Assembly (NCBI RefSeq): GCF_900101915.1
Contig: NZ_FNAL01000002.1
Span: 124,001-188,000, forward strand
Length of the DNA: 64,000 nucleotides
DNA from: Psychrobacter pacificensis
GTDB taxonomy: Bacteria > Pseudomonadota > Gammaproteobacteria > Pseudomonadales > Moraxellaceae
Reading direction: 5' to 3'
Part shown: positions 57,007 through 64,000 of the stretch, piece by piece
Numbering within the stretch: the stretch's first letter is position 1
Layout of the letters: every line of letters starts with the position of its first letter
Made by a program: the position numbers and the translations under genes
The notes under the pieces: generated by a model
Told to the model about the DNA's origin: nothing
Seen by the model: only the letters and a program-made list of their open reading frames with translations
Database searches by the model: none

Positions 57007-57830
57007 AACTGATGATCGCTCAAACCAATCCCTTATGGGCTGAACCAGTCGCCAACCTAGAGGCTCTAGAGTCGCTTTGTCGCCTCGCTGTAGAAGCAAA
57101 AGTCAATCTGATTGCACTACCAGAGCTTGCATTCACAGGCTACAACATCTTTGAGCGGCTTGATGATTTAGCGGAAGCGATCGATGGGCCAATTGTGACT
57201 CAAGTAGCGAAACTGGCTGCTCAGTACAAGTTACATGTGTTATTTGGTCTCGCTGAGCGCCGTCCTAGTGGCAAGCTGAGTAATGTTGCTATCTTGATAG
57301 ATGACAACGGACAGCATCTTGCGACTTATGACAAGCACTACTTGTGGGATCGCGAACACGAGTTTTTTACAGCAGGCAAAAAGTCCTGCGTCGTCGATAC
57401 GCGATTTGGCAAGCTGGGATTGATGATTTGTTATGACAATGAGTTTCCAGAAGTGGCAAGAGAGCTTGCGCAGGCAGGCGCGCAAATCATCCTATCACCG
57501 ACAGCAAACATGCTGCCAAATGCAGAACGTCAGGTCCTCCAAATACGCGCTCGCGCCATGGACAATCAATGCTTTGTCGCTTGTATCAATCGCTCGGGTG
57601 AGGAAGATAATCTTCAGTATTGTGGCAATAGCATTGTCGCTGGTCCCGACGGCGAAGTGCTCGGCAGACTCGGCTTAGCGGCTGGCACGATGATCGTCGA
57701 TATTGATCTTGCCCGTATTGATGAGAGCCGCACGCATCAAAACTATCTTAATGATTTAAAACTTAGTGACTTAAATACCAGAGACTTAAATCTCAGCTGC
57801 TCGGATATCTCTAATGGAGCTGACTTATGA
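57003..57830 (+). CDS. Carbon-nitrogen hydrolase (DavA-like amidase)
   Basis: This 275-residue nitrilase-superfamily amidase has Glu (ALPELAFTGYN), Lys (ATYDKHYLWD) and Cys (GLMICYDNEFPEVAREL) of the catalytic triad. The later part ILSPTANMLPN and QIRARAMDNQCFVACINRSG recalls 5-aminovaleramidase (DavA) and 4-guanidinobutyramide amidase. In this cluster, hydrolysis of 4-guanidinobutyramide to 4-guanidinobutyrate would feed gbuA. No arginine 2-monooxygenase is present to make that amide, so this is inference. It overlaps both neighbours by four bases. Confidence 0.82.
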   Translation: MKLMIAQTNPLWAEPVANLEALESLCRLAVEAKVNLIALPELAFTGYNIFERLDDLAEAIDGPIVTQVAKLAAQYKLHVLFGLAERRPSGKLSNVAILIDDNGQHLATYDKHYLWDREHEFFTAGKKSCVVDTRFGKLGLMICYDNEFPEVARELAQAGAQIILSPTANMLPNAERQVLQIRARAMDNQCFVACINRSGEEDNLQYCGNSIVAGPDGEVLGRLGLAAGTMIVDIDLARIDESRTHQNYLNDLKLSDLNTRDLNLSCSDISNGADL

Positions 57831-58570
57831 GCGCACAATCTCTAGCGCGTATCAAGCCAGAGAGCTGGTATCGCACCACCGCGCATAGCGATGGTATCAC
57901 GCTCATCGATGAGCCATGGATTAAGCCGTTTTTTCGCTGCAATCTGTGGCACGTGCGCGGCAGACATCGTGATTTGTTAGTAGATTTCGGATTAGGGGCA
58001 GTACCGCTGCGTCGTCACGTTGCTCTACTTGCTGATCGCGATATCGTGGGCGTTGCCAGTCATACGCATTTTGATCATATCGGCGCTGCGAGCGAGTTTA
58101 ACTGCTGTCACGTGCATTCTGCTGAAGCGCATATCCTCGCTGAACCAGACAATGCCCGTACGTTGGCGGATATGTTTGTCAATGACGAGATGTTTGACGC
58201 GCTACCGCCCGAGCCTTATGCCCATTGCGGCTACAAAATCGCGGCGCCCGCCAAAATTATGTCATTAGAAGATGGTGACATGATTGACTTGGGCAATCGT
58301 CAATTTGAAGTGATTCATACGCCAGGCCACTCTCCAGGAGGCATTGCTTTATGGGAAGCGGCCAGCGAAACGCTTATTTCTGGCGATCTTATCTATGACG
58401 GTCCATTGATAGAAGATACATGGCATAGCGACATGACTGACTATGCCAAAAGCATGCGCCGTCTCAATGCGTTGCCTGTACGTGTCGTTCATGGCGGTCA
58501 TTTCCCCAGTTTTTCAGGCAAACGTCTGCATGTGATGATCGATGACTGGTTACGCCATCATGATTTGTGA
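57827..58570 (+). CDS. MBL-fold metal-dependent hydrolase
   Basis: This 247-residue metallo-beta-lactamase-fold protein has the metal motif SHTHFDHIGAA, later His in HTPGHSPGG, Asp in SGDLIYDGPL, and a final His in VHGGHFPSFSG. It overlaps the amidase gene by four bases (ATGA), so it is made with it. No substrate is known for this subgroup; a lactonase, cyclic-amide or thioester hydrolase step in guanidino breakdown is possible but unsupported beyond the coupling. Confidence 0.82.
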   Translation: MSAQSLARIKPESWYRTTAHSDGITLIDEPWIKPFFRCNLWHVRGRHRDLLVDFGLGAVPLRRHVALLADRDIVGVASHTHFDHIGAASEFNCCHVHSAEAHILAEPDNARTLADMFVNDEMFDALPPEPYAHCGYKIAAPAKIMSLEDGDMIDLGNRQFEVIHTPGHSPGGIALWEAASETLISGDLIYDGPLIEDTWHSDMTDYAKSMRRLNALPVRVVHGGHFPSFSGKRLHVMIDDWLRHHDL

Positions 58571-58603
58571 TTGATAGCATTTAGTTAGAATCTAAAACAA
58601 ATG

Positions 58604-58637
58604 GCTATTCAACATAAATAGCTACTCAAAATAAATA
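58604..58637. repeat. 17-bp tandem repeat before aruI
   Basis: GCTATTCAACATAAATA and GCTACTCAAAATAAATA are adjacent 17-base copies with two mismatches, 75 bases before the aruI start. They could be regulatory. Confidence 0.5.
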
Positions 58638-58711
58638 ACAACGCTATACATAACAACGATAAGCAATAAGCGATTTTCCATACCTACTGACTCTTTTAGG
58701 ATAATTATCCC

Positions 58712-60430
58712 ATGACCCAATTGACACAAACATCTCTTTCATCATTTGACACTCAGCCTCTGACCTGCGGCGAGCTGCTCGTTCAGTGGCTAGAATACTA
58801 TGGGGTAGAGACGGTCTTTGGCATACCGGGGGTACATACCGTAGAGCTATATCGCGGTCTACCCAATACCAATATTCGTCATGTAACCCCGCGTCATGAG
58901 CAAGGCGCTGGGTTCATGGCAGATGGCTATTATCGTGCCTCTGGCAAGATCGGCGTATGTTTTATCATCACAGGTCCTGGCATGACCAATATCATGACAG
59001 CGATGGCGCAGGCATTGGCTGACTCTATCCCAATGCTGGTGATCTCTAGTGTCAATAAAGTCAAAGATACGGGAAGTGGAGAGGGGCACTTGCATGAGTT
59101 GCACGATCAACAAGGTATGGTCAGTAATGTGGCGCTCACGAGTAAAACTATCTGGCAGCCTGAGTCATTGCCCAAAGTTATCGCCGAAGCTTTTGCCTTA
59201 TTTAATGGCGCACGTCCAGGGCCAGTCCATATTCAGCTGCCGATTGATGTCATCACCGCTGATGCCAGACATGTTGCCAAGCCGCCTAGCTTAAAAGATA
59301 TGGCTAATAGCTTAACGTCACCCCAAGTGATGAGACCGCTCCCAAACCCTGCGCAATTGGATTTGATTGTTGAATTATTAAAAACCGCAAAAAACCCAGT
59401 GCTGCTTTACGGCGGTGGCTGTGTCGATGTCGATCACGATGCGCAAAGACTGGCAGAGCTGATCGATGCGCCTACGTTTTTGACCATCAATGCCAAAGGG
59501 CTACTGCCACCTGCTCATCCATTAAGTTTGGGTAGTAATCAGTCGTTAGATGCAGGACGAGCCGTGATTACAGAGGCAGATTGGGTGCTCGGCATTGGTA
59601 CGGAGCTTGGTGAAACCGATTACGATGTGTTCTTTAATGGCGGGTTTAAAATCAATGGCACACTGATGCGTATTGACTGCGATGCCGAGCAGTTGCAGCG
59701 TCCGTTTAGAGCGGATATCGCGGTATTGTCTGATGCACAGACGGCTATCAGTGGACTATGCAGTCGTTTAGAAAATCAGATATCAAACGGTCAAGTATTC
59801 GATCATCAAGCATTGTCACGCGTGAACGAGGCAAAACAAGCCCTTTTACAAGAGACAACCCCAGATTTTGCGGGTCAAAACGCCTTATTAAAACTGATTC
59901 GAGACGAAGTGGAAGGTGTGATCTTTGTGGGCGACTCAACCCAGCCTGTCTATAGCGGCAACCTTGGCTTTGAAGCATTGGCAACGCGTAAATGGTTTAA
60001 CTCCTCAACAGGCTTTGGCACGCTAGGTTATGGCTTGCCCGCCGCTATTGGTGCCATGATTGGCTCGAACCTACCTGTTGTTAGCTTAATCGGCGATGGT
60101 GGTATTCAATTTACCATTGCAGAGCTTATTTGCGCCGCCGAGCTTGAGCTGCCATTGATTGTGCTGCTATGGAACAACCAAGGTTATGGCGAGATTCGAC
60201 GCTATATGGAAGAGGGCGGCTTGCCACTGATCGGCGTCAATATTAAAACACCAAACTTTGAGCCATTGGCTGCAGGGTTTGGCGCTGGCTACCGTAGAAT
60301 TACGGACAAACAGCAATTGCTGGCGGCGCTAAAAACAGACACGATAGGCAAGCAACCGATCATTTATGAGATTGATGAAGCAGATGAGTTTCTCAAAGAG
60401 ATGGGTGAGACGGTTACCTATTTTAGCTAA
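58712..60430 (+). CDS. aruI: 2-Ketoarginine decarboxylase-like TPP enzyme (AruI)
   Basis: This 572-residue protein is of acetolactate synthase-like architecture with three TPP-family domains. It has GIPGVHTVELYRGLPN, the catalytic Glu in PRHEQGAGFMADGYYR, the central domain with GGGCVDVD, and the TPP site IGDGGIQFTIAELICAAE followed by NNQGYGEIRRYM. It matches 5-guanidino-2-oxopentanoate decarboxylase (AruI) of the arginine transaminase pathway, which makes 4-guanidinobutyraldehyde. The gene context supports this over an acetolactate role. The start has AGGATAATT upstream. Confidence 0.82.
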   Translation: MTQLTQTSLSSFDTQPLTCGELLVQWLEYYGVETVFGIPGVHTVELYRGLPNTNIRHVTPRHEQGAGFMADGYYRASGKIGVCFIITGPGMTNIMTAMAQALADSIPMLVISSVNKVKDTGSGEGHLHELHDQQGMVSNVALTSKTIWQPESLPKVIAEAFALFNGARPGPVHIQLPIDVITADARHVAKPPSLKDMANSLTSPQVMRPLPNPAQLDLIVELLKTAKNPVLLYGGGCVDVDHDAQRLAELIDAPTFLTINAKGLLPPAHPLSLGSNQSLDAGRAVITEADWVLGIGTELGETDYDVFFNGGFKINGTLMRIDCDAEQLQRPFRADIAVLSDAQTAISGLCSRLENQISNGQVFDHQALSRVNEAKQALLQETTPDFAGQNALLKLIRDEVEGVIFVGDSTQPVYSGNLGFEALATRKWFNSSTGFGTLGYGLPAAIGAMIGSNLPVVSLIGDGGIQFTIAELICAAELELPLIVLLWNNQGYGEIRRYMEEGGLPLIGVNIKTPNFEPLAAGFGAGYRRITDKQQLLAALKTDTIGKQPIIYEIDEADEFLKEMGETVTYFS

Positions 60431-60566
60431 CGGTACTCATAAACAATGCTTAAAGGATTATAAATGCAGGTCGCTTAAGGAAAAATGTCCATTAGAGCAA
60501 ACCTCGCTATTACTCAGATAGAAAAATAGAAAACTTGGCGATCATCACCCATTAAGGAGAAGGTAA

Positions 60567-61970
60567 ATGACGAATGCTATTGATAAATCGCAGCAACCGA
60601 TTTTAGGAAACGATGTCGATCCAAACACACCGCAGGCAGGGCAGTGGCGAGCGTCAATGTGGAAGTTTCTGTTGTTTTCAGCATTGGGTATTGCGCTATT
60701 TATCATACCGTTTCAGTGGGATGGTAAGGTCACCATTTTATTGGGGGTGCTCACAGATACATTACAAGCTGCATTGGGCGGATTTGTGGTCTATATCACC
60801 ATGGCAATCGTGACCATCTCCTGTCTTGGGGCACTAGCAGTCAAGGTGTTAAAACCCAGTCTGCCTGAAGGCTCACTGATAAAGAACCTCCTTGATGTTG
60901 ATTGGCTTTGGCTCACCACGCGTTTGTTAGGTATGGTGTTTGTTTGGATGATTTATCTGCAAGTCGGCCCTGAGTTTATTATCAATCGCAATACGGGCGG
61001 CGTCATTTTCGAAGACTTGATTCCTATTCTGATTCCGTTGTTTTTCTTTGCTATTTTATCGCTGCCATTTTTGACAGACTTTGGCCTCATGGAGTTCTTG
61101 GGTACATTGGCGAGCAAGATATTTATCAAGCTGTTTAAACTGCCAGGTCGTTCTGCTGTTGATGCCATGTCTTCTTGGTTTGGAGCCGCGTCAATCGGCC
61201 TGCTGGTCACTATGCAGCAGTATGATAAAAGTTTTTACAGTCAGCGTGAAGCAGCCATCATTGCCACCACCTTTTCAGTGACTTCCATTGCCTTTACCTA
61301 TGTGGTTGCCAAAACCATTGGTGTGGACAATAACTTTGTCTATTTTTATCTGACCATTGCGCTGACTGGATTTATCGCTGCGATCATCATGCCGCGTATA
61401 CCGCCACTATCAATGAAGCCTGATACCTATCACTCAGGCAAAAGTATGCTAGACGAAGGCATTCCTACTGGGTATACCACTTACCAATGGGCGGTTAATC
61501 GCGCCGTCACTCGCGCACTTTCTATGCCAAGCTTGGGTTATGTGTTCAAACGCAGCGTGGGCAATTTGTTTGATATCTACTTTGGACTGATCCCAGTTGT
61601 CTTTGCTATCGGTACGATTGGCTTGGGCTTAGCAGAGTACACGCCTGTCTTTAACTGGCTCGCGACCCCACTTGTGCCATTGCTTGAATGGTTGCAGATT
61701 CCAGAGGCAGCAAAGGCTGCACCTGCCATGATTATGGGCTTTGCGGATATGTACTTGCCAGCGCTGGTCGGTAAAAGTATTGAGAGTGAAATGACACGCT
61801 TCATCGTGGGTGCTGCCTCAATTACTCAGATTATCTACATGTCTGAAGTCGGTGCGCTGATTTTGAAATCAAACATCAGACTTAATATATTAGAGCTATT
61901 TGGGATTTTTATCCTTCGTACGCTTATCAGTTTGGTGGTGATTACCTCAGTCGCGCATCTGCTTTATTAG
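60567..61970 (+). CDS. YjiH-family transporter
   Basis: This 467-residue membrane protein has about 11 helices and two nucleoside-recognition (Gate) domains; GFADMYLPALVGKSIESEMTRF is diagnostic of YjiH. It lies between aruI and the aldehyde dehydrogenase gene, so it probably moves arginine or a guanidino compound. That role is inferred from position. AGGAGAAGG precedes the ATG. Confidence 0.8.
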   Translation: MTNAIDKSQQPILGNDVDPNTPQAGQWRASMWKFLLFSALGIALFIIPFQWDGKVTILLGVLTDTLQAALGGFVVYITMAIVTISCLGALAVKVLKPSLPEGSLIKNLLDVDWLWLTTRLLGMVFVWMIYLQVGPEFIINRNTGGVIFEDLIPILIPLFFFAILSLPFLTDFGLMEFLGTLASKIFIKLFKLPGRSAVDAMSSWFGAASIGLLVTMQQYDKSFYSQREAAIIATTFSVTSIAFTYVVAKTIGVDNNFVYFYLTIALTGFIAAIIMPRIPPLSMKPDTYHSGKSMLDEGIPTGYTTYQWAVNRAVTRALSMPSLGYVFKRSVGNLFDIYFGLIPVVFAIGTIGLGLAEYTPVFNWLATPLVPLLEWLQIPEAAKAAPAMIMGFADMYLPALVGKSIESEMTRFIVGAASITQIIYMSEVGALILKSNIRLNILELFGIFILRTLISLVVITSVAHLLY

Positions 61971-62113
61971 TCACACATTCGATATCAATAAAGCATATAA
62001 CGTAAAAAATAATTGGTTTTTCTGTCGTCAGATAAACCGATTATTTCATCGATTACGTTGCGCGGGCTATGCAAATAAATAAAATTTTATCCAAAAATAC
62101 AAGGCAATTAACC

Positions 62114-63643
62114 ATGGTGGAATTGATGAACGCTACAAGCTTAACCAGAGAAGGCGCAACACAAACGGCTCAAAATGAAGTCGTGTTAAATGCCGCTTAT
62201 ATCAATGGTGACTGGATTGAGATTGAAGCGCCTGCGACTGACTCTGATAATGCAAGCTTTGATAATACAAATAACCATGCCTTGTATGACCCTAATTCAG
62301 GAAAGATAATTGCAACGACACGCTTGTGTACCAGTGTTCATGTAGAGACAGCGGTTAGCGCCGCTTCTAAGGCTTATAACAGCTGGTCGCAGACTGACGT
62401 TAGAGAACGCGCCCATTATCTAAATACCATTGCAGCGTCTATGGAGCAGCAATTCGATAAGTTGGTTGGGCTATCGGTGTTAAATAATGGCAAACCAATA
62501 GAGGAAGCAAAGATAGACGTGGGAGACGCCATTGCTTGCTATCGTTATTATACTAATCTTATCACTGATCAAGCCACTTGGTCTGAGGTGTCCACGCTTG
62601 AGTCAGGCCTACGACTGCTAAAGACCTACGCGCCTGTCGGGATTTGTGCGCTGATTACGCCTTGGAATTTCCCTATGGTGACGACTGCTTGGAAGCTAGC
62701 ACCGGCGCTAGCGGCGGGCTGTACTGTATTATTAAAGCCGTCTGAGATGACGCTATTACCAGAGCTGATGCTGGGTAATATCCTATCCAAGATAGGACTG
62801 CCCAAAGGCGTGGTGAATATCTTACCGGGTGCTGCCGAAGTGGGTGCAGCCATGACCAGCCATCCGCAGATTGATAAAGTCTCGTTTACCGGCAGTAATG
62901 TGGTGGGCGAAAAAGTCATGAGCCAAGCGGCGACAAGTGTCAAAGACATCAGCCTAGAGCTGGGCGGCAAGTCAGCCATTGTGGTATGCGCAGATGTCGA
63001 TATCAACCATGCCTGTGATTTGATCATTGGTGGTATATTTACCAACGCTGGTCAAATATGCTCGGCTACTTCACGACTGATCGTCCATCAAAGTATTGCT
63101 GAGCAGCTATTTGAGACGTTAAAAGCAAAAACGGAGAGTCTACAAATTGGTGATGGCTTTGATGCTGATACGCAAATGGGGCCACTGGTCAGCGTACAGC
63201 AACTAAGCCAAGTCAAAAACTACTTTGATATTGCCACGACCGAACAGCTCACATGCTTAACGGGGGGCGAGGCAATTGACGGTGCAGGTTACTTTGTATC
63301 GCCAACCATTTATACAGAGGTGCCAACGACCAGCCAATTATGGATGGAAGAAGTGTTTGGTCCTGTGTTGGTCAGTACAACTTTTACCGACAATGCAGAG
63401 GCCATTCGCTTGGCCAATGATAGCAAGTTTGCCTTGGCAGCGACCATTGTGAGCGCTGATGAGGCTGAGGCACTGGAGATGGCACTGCAAATTCAAGCAG
63501 GACACATTTGGATCAATGAGCAACAAATCGTGCTACCAGAAGCAGGCTGGGGCGGGTTTAAGCAAAGCGGCATCGGGCGTGAGCTGGGCGGCGATGGTTT
63601 ATCCGCTTACCAAAAGAGTAAACATGTATTGCTGACTGATTGA
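62114..63643 (+). CDS. Aminoaldehyde/guanidinobutyraldehyde dehydrogenase
   Basis: This NAD(P)-dependent aldehyde dehydrogenase has about 510 residues. It has the Rossmann motif FTGSNVVGEKVM, the catalytic Glu in LELGGKSAIV, the catalytic Cys in NAGQICSATSR, and the C-terminal WGGFKQSGIGRELGGDGLSAYQKSKH, as in betaine- and aminoaldehyde dehydrogenases. In this cluster it would oxidise 4-guanidinobutyraldehyde to 4-guanidinobutyrate. The ATG at 62114 is preferred because of AAGG ten bases upstream; 62069 and 62126 are also possible. Confidence 0.83.
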   Translation: MVELMNATSLTREGATQTAQNEVVLNAAYINGDWIEIEAPATDSDNASFDNTNNHALYDPNSGKIIATTRLCTSVHVETAVSAASKAYNSWSQTDVRERAHYLNTIAASMEQQFDKLVGLSVLNNGKPIEEAKIDVGDAIACYRYYTNLITDQATWSEVSTLESGLRLLKTYAPVGICALITPWNFPMVTTAWKLAPALAAGCTVLLKPSEMTLLPELMLGNILSKIGLPKGVVNILPGAAEVGAAMTSHPQIDKVSFTGSNVVGEKVMSQAATSVKDISLELGGKSAIVVCADVDINHACDLIIGGIFTNAGQICSATSRLIVHQSIAEQLFETLKAKTESLQIGDGFDADTQMGPLVSVQQLSQVKNYFDIATTEQLTCLTGGEAIDGAGYFVSPTIYTEVPTTSQLWMEEVFGPVLVSTTFTDNAEAIRLANDSKFALAATIVSADEAEALEMALQIQAGHIWINEQQIVLPEAGWGGFKQSGIGRELGGDGLSAYQKSKHVLLTD

Positions 63644-63760
63644 GTCGCTCGTAGTTTTATTAGCTGTTTTAGAACTTCGTACCTAGCTGTTAATATCGTT
63701 ATTGATAGCTAGCGTCCAAACCTGTTCTGCAAGTCAGGTTACTTATCGGTAAATGCCTAA

Positions 63761-64000
63761 CTAACCGCGCCGCCATGTGTGGTATTTTTCTAACCAGTTC
63801 AGTACCGTGTCGGGGGCGTGATTGCGTTTCCATTCACCAGCGACGTATTTGTTGCCTTCCGCCCATGTTGGGTAGGTACGAATTGTACCCAATATTTTAT
63901 TGAGCCCCAAACCATGTTTCATCGCCAGTACAAAATCGCTCATCAAGTCACCAGCATGCTCAGCCACTATCGTCACCCCTAGGATTTTATCTTTGCCTTT
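63761..64000 (-). CDS. Dihydrolipoamide dehydrogenase-like flavoprotein (3' part)
   Basis: This is the C-terminal 79 residues of a minus-strand gene that runs off the window's right edge. The frame is open at the edge; the apparent start at 63976 is an internal GTG. VTIVAEHAGDLMSDFVLAMK, then HGLGLNKILGTIRTYPT and WLEKYHTWRRG, match the dimerisation domain of the lipoamide-dehydrogenase/mercuric-reductase family. Confidence 0.75.
   Translation of the reverse strand, partial: KGKDKILGVTIVAEHAGDLMSDFVLAMKHGLGLNKILGTIRTYPTWAEGNKYVAGEWKRNHAPDTVLNWLEKYHTWRRG

Noticed and set aside
60431..60566. Guanidine riboswitch upstream of the YjiH transporter
   Set aside because: I looked for ykkC-like paired ACGR hairpins because of the guanidino context and saw none.

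Overview
The window looks like chromosomal DNA of a Psychrobacter-like bacterium (Moraxellaceae, Gammaproteobacteria). The evidence is the mid-40s GC content, the fused RNase HI-DnaQ gene, a FimL-like pilus regulator, a standalone RnfB next to Nth, many acyl-CoA enzymes, and overall gene style. This assignment is inference from protein resemblance; no search was run. No prophage, intact insertion sequence, CRISPR array or rRNA was seen. There is one tRNA (Gly-GCC) and one MITE-like element.

Region by region. 0-9.4 kb: the end of an unknown gene; prfB with its programmed +1 frameshift intact (a plain ORF call loses the first 24 codons plus the segment down to the next ATG); ppnP; a GNAT remnant; a poxvirus-type topoisomerase IB; an acyl-CoA synthetase and HSD10-like dehydrogenase pair; a shortened L,D-transpeptidase; and clpB. 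9.5-28.4 kb is housekeeping and envelope: a PQQ sugar dehydrogenase lipoprotein, a BCCT carrier, a Kazal-like lipoprotein, metK, nth, rnfB, LysR/EamA, nudC, fimL, rnhA-dnaQ, small lipoprotein and membrane genes, YkvA, a Tat-exported LD-carboxypeptidase and a GlxA-type regulator.

28.4-34.7 kb holds a divergently controlled lipid or short-chain oxidation operon (acyl-CoA dehydrogenase, MDR reductase, two SDRs), followed by a CitE-like lyase and arfB. Then come an EstA-type autotransporter esterase, an MFS exporter, a MITE, and an orphan gene with a structured leader. 39.7-46.4 kb is a TetR regulator with two matching palindromic operators in front of a beta-oxidation operon (LCAD-like dehydrogenase, thiolase, FadB-type bifunctional protein, CaiB-type CoA transferase). 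46.6-53.4 kb holds small proteins, tRNA-Gly with an adjacent 11-bp-phased repeat that resembles an integrase arm-site remnant, ipdC, glpM and nhaP2.

53.4-63.6 kb is the most interesting block: a guanidino-compound catabolic island. A LysR regulator diverges from a guanidinobutyrase-like ureohydrolase (gbuA), followed by an NCS1 permease, a DavA-like C-N hydrolase and an MBL-fold hydrolase in translationally coupled order. After these come an AruI-like 2-ketoarginine decarboxylase, a YjiH-family transporter and an aminoaldehyde dehydrogenase. Together they would take 2-ketoarginine via 4-guanidinobutyraldehyde and 4-guanidinobutyrate to 4-aminobutyrate plus urea. The amidase offers a possible second entry from 4-guanidinobutyramide. 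The enzyme making 2-ketoarginine is not in the window, and the role of the MBL protein is unknown. The window ends inside a dihydrolipoamide-dehydrogenase-like flavoprotein.
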